In this document: positions 8,919 to 16,228 of the stretch, in pieces
How the letters are laid out: every line of letters starts with the position of its first letter
Numbering within the stretch: position 1 is the stretch's first letter
Assembly (NCBI GenBank): GCA_964612925.1
Contig: CAZTFU010000021.1
Span: forward strand, 1-33,301
Length of the DNA: 33,301 bases
From: Phil1 sp964612925
Lineage (GTDB): Bacteria; Bacillota; Clostridia; Christensenellales; CAG-138
Direction of reading: 5' to 3'
Notes under the pieces: generated by a model
What the model was told of the DNA's origin: nothing
Seen by the model: the letters and a program-made list of their open reading frames with translations, nothing else
The model's database searches: none
Position numbers and translations under genes: made by a program

Positions 8919-9782
8919 ATGCGAGAACTTCGCGGCGCGGCGGCCGCACAATCGATTTGCGCCAAGGCAACGGAGAATATAGCCGCACTTGCCGCCATGG
9001 GCATTGTGCCGCGGCTCGGCGTTGTGCGCATTGGCGAAAACGCGGCGGATTTATCCTATGAACGGGGACTTACAAAGCGTTTTCTTTCCGTAGGAGCGGA
9101 GGTGGAAATACATGCGCTTGATGCCGACTGCACGTATTCCGATGTTGCCGACACCATACGCGCACTTGATAATAACCCTTCCGTACACGGCATATTGCTT
9201 TTTCGCCCTCTACCCCGCCATTTGAACGAAGGGGAGCTTATATCCCTCATTTCCCCGATAAAGGATGTTGACGGTGCGACCGTTATGAACGGCGGACTGC
9301 TTTTTAACCGCAAAGAGTGCCACGTTCCCTGCACGGCGGGCGCAGTCATTGCCCTCATGGATGAATACGCAATAGACCCGCGCGGCAAGAACGTGAGCAT
9401 TATCGGCAGGAGCGGCGTTGTGGGCAGACCCCTTATGTTGCTGCTTACCGACCGCGATGCAACCGTTACCGTGTGCCACACAAAAACGCATGACATGGCC
9501 GCGCATTGCAGAAAGGCGGACATAATAATCGCCTGTGCGGGTCATGCCGACACGATAACCGCCGACATGGTAAAGCGGGGCGCGGTGCTTATAGACGTGG
9601 GCATGAACATGGGCGAAGGCGGCCTTTGCGGCGACATATCGAGCGATTGCTACGCGCTTTCCTCCGCATACACGCCTGTGCCCGGCGGAGTGGGCGCGGT
9701 CACAACGGCAGTACTGCTGCAAAACACCGTGCGCGCCGCACTCGTGCAAAGCGACAAGCCGACAATCGGTGTAGCGCAATAA
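8919..9782 (+). CDS. folD: Methylene-THF dehydrogenase (FolD family), cyclohydrolase residues altered
   Basis: FolD normally interconverts 5,10-methylene-, 5,10-methenyl- and 10-formyl-THF using NADP+. This 287-residue protein keeps the Rossmann motif IIGRSGVVGRP (161-171), SPIKDVDG (112-119) and PGGVGAVTTA (255-264). Aligned by eye with E. coli and human FolD, the catalytic lysine of the YxxxK motif falls on Leu51 (Tyr47 is kept), and the glutamine of the VQLPL motif falls on Phe95. Both residues are known to be needed for cyclohydrolase activity. The likely role here is therefore dehydrogenase only, reducing the methenyl-THF delivered by the preceding cyclodeaminase. A neighbouring Lys53 might substitute, which I cannot exclude. 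It is the last gene of the hut operon. Confidence 0.9.
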   Translation: MRELRGAAAAQSICAKATENIAALAAMGIVPRLGVVRIGENAADLSYERGLTKRFLSVGAEVEIHALDADCTYSDVADTIRALDNNPSVHGILLFRPLPRHLNEGELISLISPIKDVDGATVMNGGLLFNRKECHVPCTAGAVIALMDEYAIDPRGKNVSIIGRSGVVGRPLMLLLTDRDATVTVCHTKTHDMAAHCRKADIIIACAGHADTITADMVKRGAVLIDVGMNMGEGGLCGDISSDCYALSSAYTPVPGGVGAVTTAVLLQNTVRAALVQSDKPTIGVAQ

Positions 9783-9819
9783 ACGGCAGACGGCAAGGCC
9801 AAATCACAAGGTAAATCGG

Positions 9820-9857
9820 AACAAAACCACACAACAACAAAACAAAACAAACAAAAC
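9820..9857. other. Low-complexity A/C-only tract
   Basis: Thirty-eight bases made only of A and C (CAA/CAAA units) lie between folD and repeat copy A. There is no hairpin that could terminate the hut operon between 9783 and 9936, so the operon may read into the repeat. No function is assigned. Confidence 0.5.
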
Positions 9858-9936
9858 GGGCGTGCTGTGGCAAAAGGCTTACAGTGCGCCTGTTTTATAT
9901 GCCTACCCGCCGCAAGGAGCGGCTTGCGCACGCATT

Positions 9937-10313
9937 CCCTCTCAGTCACGGCTTGCGCCGTGCCACCTCAGCACAAGGCACACCCTACGGGCGTCCCGGA
10001 GGGAGAGCCAAGACGGAGGCTCGTTTATTCAGCCAGTCTCCCCGCCCAAGCTCCTGCGGCGCAAGCCGCTGTGCAGGCGCAACTCAATTATGCCCTACAG
10101 TTGGAACAAACCGCTGTGGTAACTCGGCTATGCTGTTCCCAACTTACTTCGTTTGTCCGCGCCAGCGTGCGAGGGTAGGTTGGGAGGGGGTGCAGGGGGG
10201 CTCCAAGGGAGGGAAACTTCCCTCCCTCCAGCCCGCCCTGCAAAAGGAATAAAGCAGTTCGTTTGCTTAAACTTGTGCGCCACAAGGCGCAGGCAGAAAA
10301 GCGTGTTCTGTAC
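9937..10313 (+). repeat. Structured interspersed repeat, copy A (full length)
   Basis: This intergenic unit begins CCCTCTCAGTCACGG, continues with GCACAAGGCACACCCTACGG, contains a purine-rich GGGAGAGCCAAG box, and ends near TTCTGTAC. Hairpins in order include: CACGGC/GCCGTG; GCGGC-GCAA-GCCGC near 10061; a 10-bp helix CCCAACTTAC with GTAGGTTGGG (about 10138-10183); GGGAGGGAA/TTCCCTCCC (about 10209-10228); and TGCGCC-ACAA-GGCGCA near 10275-10290. Copies B and C share the order and pairing with different bases, so it is a conserved folded element rather than a decayed gene. It lies in the same orientation as folD, downstream of it, where it could act at the 3' end of the hut transcript. Other reading frames through it look like noise. 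Confidence 0.8.
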
Positions 10314-10348
10314 AAACCAATGTAATTCAACCACGGTGGAAACGCTTT

Positions 10349-11563
10349 TCAGTTCCACTCCTCAGCAAGAAGAAAATCTCGAATATTGCGGTGCTTGATC
10401 CCGTTTCGGCTCATGTCGAGCTCGTCCAGAGAGACAACATATTTCGGGTAATTATCACGAATGCCGTCATATGCGCCAAATTCGCGCCGAACGGTTTCGT
10501 CATGGGCAAGCAGGTAACAAACCTGCACATACAGCTTCTCGCCCTGTTTATCGCAAACAAAATCAATTTCCTTATCTCCGCTTTTGCCAACGGTCACATT
10601 ATAGCCTCGACGCAACAGTTCCAGATAGACGATGTTCTCCAAAATGAGATTGATATCCCGCATATTGCCGCCAAAGACAGCCTCGCGAATGCCATGGTCG
10701 GCAATGTAATACTTCTCGTTGGAGGAAAGAATTTGCTTGCCTTGTAAATCCTCACGCTTTACCTGATAGAACAGATACGCATCAGAGCAATACTTGATAT
10801 AGTTCAAAATGGTCTCGGGAGCTACGGTACGTTGCTCATTTTTCAGGAACTTGGAAAGTGAGTTTGCGGAGAATGTGGTTCCCACATTGGCAATCACATA
10901 AGATATAATGCGTTCCAGCAAATCCACATCCCGAATTTTGTTTCGCTTCACAATGTCCTTGAGCTGGACGGAATTGAACAAGTCATGAAGGTACAGTTTT
11001 GAGGGAGCGTCCTCATAGCGAATGTTGGCAAGGTAGGGCATACCGCCCGAGAGCAAATACTTTTGGAAAGCCTTTTGAATCGACTCGTTGGGAGCGATGG
11101 TACGGTACAGTTCCAAAAACTCCGCAAAAGAGAAAGGGTAAATGACAAAATCCACATAGCGACCGCCGAGATAAGTAGACAGTTCGCCCGACAGCAGTTT
11201 TGCGTTAGAGCCGGTAATGTAGATGTCGCAATCCAGTGTCACGCGCAAGGAATTGATGCACTTTTCCCAGTCCTTGACTTCCTGAATTTCATCGAAGAAC
11301 AGATAGACCTTGCCCTGAATATCCGCCGCTCGTTTGGTGATTTCGTCATGAAGTGCCTTGGCTGTTTGCAGATGGGCATAGTTCATATCCTCAAAATTTA
11401 CGGAAATGAACCGCATGGGACTGATACCCGATTCCACAAGTTCTTCTTTGATCAATTCAAGCATGACCGACTTGCCGCAGCGGCGAATACCCGTCATAAC
11501 CTTTATCAGCTCCGTTCCGATAAACGGACGGATGCGCCTCATATACAGTTCACGTTTGATCAT
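10349..11563 (-). CDS. AAA-type ATPase with DUF4143 domain
   Basis: The 404-residue product has an N-terminal AAA_14-type ATPase domain with Walker A (GIRRCGKSV, about residues 27-35), Walker B (VYLFFDEIQ, about 87-95) and a TGSNAKLL sensor motif. The C-terminal DUF4143 region contains IDFVC, resembling a PD-(D/E)XK-like core. Such proteins are common in bacteria and archaea and their cellular role is not settled. The ATG at 11563 follows AGGAGG by 9 bases. Isoleucine is mostly ATT, unlike the ATA-rich genes around it, and the gene stands alone between repeat copy A and a foreign terminator, so recent acquisition is likely. The 128 bases upstream are AT-rich and hold plausible but not decisive promoter hexamers. 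Confidence 0.88.
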   Translation of the reverse strand: MIKRELYMRRIRPFIGTELIKVMTGIRRCGKSVMLELIKEELVESGISPMRFISVNFEDMNYAHLQTAKALHDEITKRAADIQGKVYLFFDEIQEVKDWEKCINSLRVTLDCDIYITGSNAKLLSGELSTYLGGRYVDFVIYPFSFAEFLELYRTIAPNESIQKAFQKYLLSGGMPYLANIRYEDAPSKLYLHDLFNSVQLKDIVKRNKIRDVDLLERIISYVIANVGTTFSANSLSKFLKNEQRTVAPETILNYIKYCSDAYLFYQVKREDLQGKQILSSNEKYYIADHGIREAVFGGNMRDINLILENIVYLELLRRGYNVTVGKSGDKEIDFVCDKQGEKLYVQVCYLLAHDETVRREFGAYDGIRDNYPKYVVSLDELDMSRNGIKHRNIRDFLLAEEWN

Positions 11564-11733
11564 AAAAATCAGCCTCCTCACTTTAATCTGCTCAAAGCGT
11601 AACACATTTATATCTTAATTTCAATGGCCGATTCACAATTTTATAAGTTATAACTGATAGATTCAAAAGCTGACGTAAATTATCGGTTATATATTTGGCT
11701 TGTACGATCCATCACTCAAATAAATAATGCAAA

Positions 11734-11758
11734 AGCCGCCCCCGTGCAGGGAGCGGCT
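11734..11758 (-). terminator. Rho-independent terminator of the envelope operon
   Basis: On the minus strand, AGCCGCTCCC pairs with GGGGGCGGCT (10 bp with one G-T) around a 5-base loop, followed by TTTTGCATTATTT. It is 59 bases beyond the stop codon of the NlpC/P60 gene, which is the last gene of the leftward operon. Confidence 0.8.
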
Positions 11759-11817
11759 CGAGTATGGTGTATATTGTTTTTGCGAATACACGCCTATGGC
11801 GGCAAATGCTTCCGCCC

Positions 11818-12555
11818 TCAATTCATTGAACTTGGGCGGCGCGCATGGTTGAATACGTTGCCCCGCGTGGTCACGACAACATTGTCAAAGCCCGCTGAGC
11901 AGTGTGCAAACACGGGCTCCCCATTTTCAAGAAAGCCTATGCATATGCCTATGTGGTTGCCCTCGTTCGTGGGGTAGCGGTTCATAAAGGCGATGTCACC
12001 CACGCGGATTTCGTCAAAGCTTATGTCCGCGCTCTTGTCCCATTGGTTCCATGTGCCGTTGCCAAACAGCGTTTCCATTTCGCCAAAGCTGTAGCCGAGC
12101 TGAATAAACGCCCAGCTTACATAGCCCGAACAGTCAAGACCATAGGGCTTTGATTGCCCCGTGGATTCGCTGCCGCCGCTCTCTACTTCCCGTATTTCGC
12201 CCCATGCACTGTCTTTGCCCACGGCACCGCTTTTGCCGCCCCAGAAATAGTTCACTTCACCCACTATGCTGCATGCGGCCTCCGCAAAGGCAAGGCGTTT
12301 TTCGCTTGAAGCGTCGGCAATCTCGCCTTCCTTCTCTCTGCCTATACTCAGGGCAAGGCTTATTTCCTCATCGCTAAGGCAACGGTAGTTCTTTTCGCGT
12401 ATAACGTCGGTCAGCTTGTTTATGCCCATTATGACGAGCGATGCCAAAAGCAGTACAGCCGTCATAATGACCACGCGCTCGGCCGCGCCCTTCATGGTTT
12501 TGGCGGTTTTCTTTCGTTTATATTCGCGCCGAGTCAGCTTCTTTTCGGTCTCCAT
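11818..12555 (-). CDS. Membrane-anchored NlpC/P60 family peptidase
   Basis: The 245-residue product has a basic, lysine-rich N-terminus, one membrane segment at about 28-46 and an extracellular NlpC/P60 domain from about 90 to 240. The catalytic triad is visible as Cys142 in GLDCSGYVSW, His201 in GNHIGICIG and His218 in FAHCSAG. Family members usually cut peptidoglycan stem peptides at the gamma-D-Glu-diamino acid bond; other amidase activities are known. The AAGGAG is 13 bases before the ATG, rather far, which suggests modest expression. Last gene of the leftward operon, 36 bases after yhaM. Confidence 0.88.
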   Translation of the reverse strand: METEKKLTRREYKRKKTAKTMKGAAERVVIMTAVLLLASLVIMGINKLTDVIREKNYRCLSDEEISLALSIGREKEGEIADASSEKRLAFAEAACSIVGEVNYFWGGKSGAVGKDSAWGEIREVESGGSESTGQSKPYGLDCSGYVSWAFIQLGYSFGEMETLFGNGTWNQWDKSADISFDEIRVGDIAFMNRYPTNEGNHIGICIGFLENGEPVFAHCSAGFDNVVVTTRGNVFNHARRPSSMN

Positions 12556-12591
12556 AGAGTCGGTTAGTCTCCTTTGTATATTGGGGCAATA

Positions 12592-13566
12592 TTATTTATG
12601 CCCGTGCTTATAAAGCATGCGGTTGTCAAGTGCCCACAGCCTTTCGGTAAAGCCGCCGTCCACTATGCCCGAAAGCGAATCGAACATTTCAAACAGCCTT
12701 GCATCCAACAAGTCCACTTGGCTGACTATTTCGGCCTCCGGGAACATGGGCGGCGTTGGGGAGCCGAACTCCGGCACGCCGTGGTGCGCCATTATCATGT
12801 GCTCAAGCAGGTGCTTTGTATCCTCGTTTATCATAAGCTCCGCCGCGGCCCGCTCTATCATCGCAAGGCCAAGCTGAAGGTGCCCGAGCAGTTGCCCCTC
12901 GGTGCTGTATGTGCTTGCAAGGCCAAGATCTCCCACGACAAGTTCCTTTGTTTTTGCAATGTCGTGCAGTATTATGCCCGCATAGACAAGCTCACTGCTC
13001 AAAGCAGGATACAGCGGCTTATATACACCGATTATGCCCTTTGCACTTTCAAGCATCGTAACGGTGTGGAAAAGCAGTCCCCCTCGCATTGCATGATGGA
13101 GTTTTAATGCCGCAGGCCAGCGCAAGAGCTCCTCGCGGTTCTCTTTAAGAAGATACTGTGTAATAAGCTTGAGATCGGGATCGGTAAATTCGTCTGCGGT
13201 TGCGAATATGCGCTCATATGCTTCAAGCGGGTCTATAGGCGCGCAGGGCACAAGAAGCGACATGTCAACCTCCTCATTCTCTCGAAGCTGCCGTATGCGG
13301 TCTATTTTAAGCTGCTCGCCATCCTTCCACATGTTTATCGTGGCGCGCACCTTTATTACGGTATTGGGCTCATATGTGCCGTGAACCTCGCTTGCGTAGT
13401 CCCAAAGTTTTGCGTTGCATTCGCCCTCGGCATCGGCAAGCGTCATATCAAGATACGCCGCGCCCTTAACGTTGCTTTTCACCGCAACGCTTTTTATTAT
13501 GCAAAAGCCCTCAACCTGGTTTGCGCTTGCATTGTATACTCTGCTCAGTAGTCCCATCCTGCCCAT
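12592..13566 (-). CDS. yhaM: YhaM-type 3'-5' exoribonuclease (OB-fold plus HD domain)
   Basis: The 324-residue product has an N-terminal OB-fold-like nucleic-acid-binding region (about 18-95) and an HD phosphohydrolase domain. The metal-binding histidines are visible in LHHAMRGGLLFHT (156-168), ILHDIAK (199-205) and MAHHGVPEFG, with a final Asp in VSQVDLLDARL. This is the architecture of B. subtilis YhaM, a 3'-5' exonuclease acting on RNA and single-stranded DNA. The ATG at 13566 follows GGAGG by 8 bases; the TTG at 13581 overlaps that ribosome-binding site and is unlikely to be used. It sits among envelope genes without an obvious functional link. Confidence 0.92.
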   Translation of the reverse strand: MGRMGLLSRVYNASANQVEGFCIIKSVAVKSNVKGAAYLDMTLADAEGECNAKLWDYASEVHGTYEPNTVIKVRATINMWKDGEQLKIDRIRQLRENEEVDMSLLVPCAPIDPLEAYERIFATADEFTDPDLKLITQYLLKENREELLRWPAALKLHHAMRGGLLFHTVTMLESAKGIIGVYKPLYPALSSELVYAGIILHDIAKTKELVVGDLGLASTYSTEGQLLGHLQLGLAMIERAAAELMINEDTKHLLEHMIMAHHGVPEFGSPTPPMFPEAEIVSQVDLLDARLFEMFDSLSGIVDGGFTERLWALDNRMLYKHGHK

Positions 13567-13609
13567 ATTTACTGCCTCCAAAACAAGTTTTATAGATTAT
13601 ATCAAAAAT

Positions 13610-14647
13610 TCAGTTTATGTTAAAGCCGTCCGTCTGCATTGTTGTACCGTCATGCCTCACCCAAAGTGCCTCGGCAGAATCAATGCTTTCGATAAGCGCA
13701 AGGCCGCGCTCCTCATCCATTATAAACAGAGCCGTTGACAGCGCATCGGCAAGGGCACCCGAATCGCAAATCACCGTCACTGCGGCGAATCCGTTTGCGC
13801 TTGACAGCGTTTCGGGGTCTATTATGTGGTTATAGCGCACGCCGTCCACCGTATAATAGCGTTGATAATCCCCGCTGGTTACAACATAATTGCCGCCCGC
13901 AACGCCCACCATGCCGAGTGTTGAGCTTGAAAACGGATTTTGCACGGCTATTTGCCACTCTTCGCCGTTCGGCTTTGTGCCGAATGTGCATACGTTGCCG
14001 CCAAGGCTCAACAGTGCCGCAGAAACCTCTCCGTCTTCGCAAATGGAGGGAAGCTCTTCCATTATAAGCTGACCCGCGAACCCCTTGGCTATCGCGCCAA
14101 CATCAAGGCGTGTATGCTCATCGGTAAAATAGACGGTGCCGTTTTCCTCATCCAATACTACGGAATCGATATCCGTGTGCTCGGATGCGGCAATAAGCTC
14201 ATCCTTTGGCGGTAATGCGGCATTGTCGGGGTCGTCAAGCCCCGCTTCTCTATATTCGTGCCATATGGAAAGCACACTGCCCATGGCCGCGTTCACTGCC
14301 CCTTCGCTCAAGTTGTAGGCGTATTTTGCAAACCGTATAAGCTCAACGGTCTCATTCGGCACACAAACGGGCGCACTTGCCGCCGTGCGGTTCACACTCA
14401 TCAGGCTTACGGCGTCATCGTATTCATTATATATGTCAAAAAGCTTGTTGAGGTAAATAAGCCTTTCGTGCACCGCAAGTGCGCATTCTGCGGCGCTTTT
14501 TTCGCTTTTTGCGTATACGGTCAGCTCCGTTACGGTGTCAAACACATCAAAAAAGCTGTATTGATATTTCCCTGTGCCCATGGATTCACAGCCGCACATA
14601 CAAATAAGCATCAGCACCGCCAAGGCTATGGCCGATATACGCTTCAT
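13610..14647 (-). CDS. apbE: FAD:protein FMN transferase, lipoprotein
   Basis: ApbE proteins covalently attach FMN from FAD to a threonine of extracytoplasmic flavoproteins. This 345-residue protein has a lipoprotein signal with the modified cysteine probably Cys20 (CMCGC, with Cys18 as an alternative). Family motifs are LDVGAIAKGFAGQLI, LLSLGGNV, a TSGDYQRYY block, NHIIDPETL and, near the C-terminus, ALADALSTALFIM, where the metal-binding Asp and Thr lie. The start codon overlaps the stop of the M1 peptidase gene by 4 bases (ATGA), so the two are translationally coupled. No FMN-binding-domain target or Rnf subunit is encoded in the window. Confidence 0.94.
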   Translation of the reverse strand: MKRISAIALAVLMLICMCGCESMGTGKYQYSFFDVFDTVTELTVYAKSEKSAAECALAVHERLIYLNKLFDIYNEYDDAVSLMSVNRTAASAPVCVPNETVELIRFAKYAYNLSEGAVNAAMGSVLSIWHEYREAGLDDPDNAALPPKDELIAASEHTDIDSVVLDEENGTVYFTDEHTRLDVGAIAKGFAGQLIMEELPSICEDGEVSAALLSLGGNVCTFGTKPNGEEWQIAVQNPFSSSTLGMVGVAGGNYVVTSGDYQRYYTVDGVRYNHIIDPETLSSANGFAAVTVICDSGALADALSTALFIMDEERGLALIESIDSAEALWVRHDGTTMQTDGFNIN

Positions 14648-16197
14648 TCCTCAACCCCCGATGCTATGTATGCTTCCATTCGGCTCAAAAGGTTGTACCC
14701 TGCCGCCTCACTGAGAGCGGACGCAAGGCTTTCCTTTGTGCCTATGCCCATATAGTTTGAATTGTAATAGGTTTTCAGTCCTTCATAAAATGCGCCTTCG
14801 CCTATCCAATCAACAACATATGAATAAAACTTGTACCCGTAGGCATACACCACATAGAAGTAATCCTCACCCGACAGTTCCTTTAATGAAGCGTCAAGCC
14901 GCTTTGTGCGCACATAGTTTTCCCTGAAGAAGGCATATCTTTCCCGCTCAAAATCGGCGGCTGTGGTTTCGTTAGCATAATCCTTCAAAAATTCGAACCC
15001 AAGGTATTCCACAAGCGATTCGTCAAGCCACGGCGAATTTATCTGATCGCTGCCCACCACGCCGTAGAACCACTGGTGCGCCACCTCGTGCCCTATAACA
15101 AGCATACCTGCGGCACTATCCTCCTTCCAATCGCCCTTATAGGTCATTATAAGGCCGGGGTATTCCATGCCGCCGCTTAAATCAAACGGCACGACATAAA
15201 AGTCATTATATGGGTATTCCCCTATTTTTTCGCTGAAGAAATCTATGGCCGCCGCGGCGCATTTTGCGGCAAACTCTGCCTTTTTCTTAGATTCGCCTAT
15301 CGCGTGCACCGTGACCCTGTTCGATCGGGCGGAGGCGGTGTATTCTACCCCGTCCGTAATCAGTGCAAACGCAAATTCCCTAACGCTCGGCGCACTTATG
15401 TAGTATACGGTATATGCGCCGTCCGCTTCTTCGCTCACACGCGAACCCGTGTGCGCAAGCGTAAGGTCACGCGGCACGCTCAACGCAACCTTATAATCGG
15501 ATGTGCGGCTGTAAAAACTGTCCCCTATGCCTATATAGGACTCCGTCCGCCAAGCTCCGTTTTCATACATCGCGGCGATGGGCAATGCGTTACCGAGCAT
15601 ACAGCCCGTGGAGTTTATGCCGAACCTGCTTGAGGTTTCGGGCACGGTCATTTCAAAGCGCAAAAACAGCTGTGCCTGCTCGTCGGGTGCAATCTCGTGC
15701 GGAAGCGAAACGGTAAGAAGCTTGCCGCCCTCACTCAGGGTATATGCGGCGGTTACACCGTCCGCAGATACACTGCTTATTTTTGTGCAATCGGGTTCAA
15801 CATCGTTTGCATGTATGCGAAGGACTATATTATACAGCGTATCCTCGCTTTTGTTCACATATGTAAGGCGCATCATGCCCCTTAATGTGACCACGGAGGA
15901 ACGTTTTTCCACCTGTATTGAAAATTCGTACAGGTCGCGCTCACGCACGGCGGTGGCGGAAGCGTCGTCCGCTATTGTTGTGCTCAGCTGCCGCGGTGTA
16001 GCTAACGGGGATTCAGTTTGGGCCTCGGCGTCCGCAAAATAGAGTGCGTCAAGCTCGCTTGAGACGGTATCCTTCGGCTTGGTATCGGTCATGCTCTGCC
16101 AAAATACGGCAATAGCCGCAACACAAATAAGTGCGGCGGCCGCCGATAAAAGCTTTAATGCGATTGTACCGTCAAAGCGCGGATGCAGTCTTTTCAT
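14644..16197 (-). CDS. Membrane-anchored M1 family metallopeptidase
   Basis: The 517-residue gluzincin has an N-terminal membrane anchor (about 13-33), so the catalytic part should face outward. The zinc site is HEVAHQW, His370, Glu371 and His374, with the third ligand Glu393 in WLDESLVEY after the canonical 18-residue spacing. SGGMEYPGL at 341-349 is the GxMEN-like substrate-binding loop, and YAYGYKF near 445 may supply the catalytic tyrosine. It is shorter than classical aminopeptidases and lacks the large C-terminal helical domain. It lies 31 bases after the L,D-transpeptidase gene and overlaps apbE by 4 bases. The natural substrate is unknown. Confidence 0.92.
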   Translation of the reverse strand: MKRLHPRFDGTIALKLLSAAAALICVAAIAVFWQSMTDTKPKDTVSSELDALYFADAEAQTESPLATPRQLSTTIADDASATAVRERDLYEFSIQVEKRSSVVTLRGMMRLTYVNKSEDTLYNIVLRIHANDVEPDCTKISSVSADGVTAAYTLSEGGKLLTVSLPHEIAPDEQAQLFLRFEMTVPETSSRFGINSTGCMLGNALPIAAMYENGAWRTESYIGIGDSFYSRTSDYKVALSVPRDLTLAHTGSRVSEEADGAYTVYYISAPSVREFAFALITDGVEYTASARSNRVTVHAIGESKKKAEFAAKCAAAAIDFFSEKIGEYPYNDFYVVPFDLSGGMEYPGLIMTYKGDWKEDSAAGMLVIGHEVAHQWFYGVVGSDQINSPWLDESLVEYLGFEFLKDYANETTAADFERERYAFFRENYVRTKRLDASLKELSGEDYFYVVYAYGYKFYSYVVDWIGEGAFYEGLKTYYNSNYMGIGTKESLASALSEAAGYNLLSRMEAYIASGVEE

Positions 16198-16228
16198 GCC
16201 TCAAAGCACCCCTAAGTCAGTTACTAAA

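Noticed and set aside
9820..9857. A/C-only tract considered as a CRISPR-like or tandem repeat
   Set aside because: The units are irregular CAA/CAAA runs with no constant repeat and spacer pattern.
9862..10398. Several open frames across repeat copy A on both strands
   Set aside because: They coincide with the hairpin repeat, have no ribosome-binding sites and no protein-like composition; the same region recurs in copy C with broken frames.
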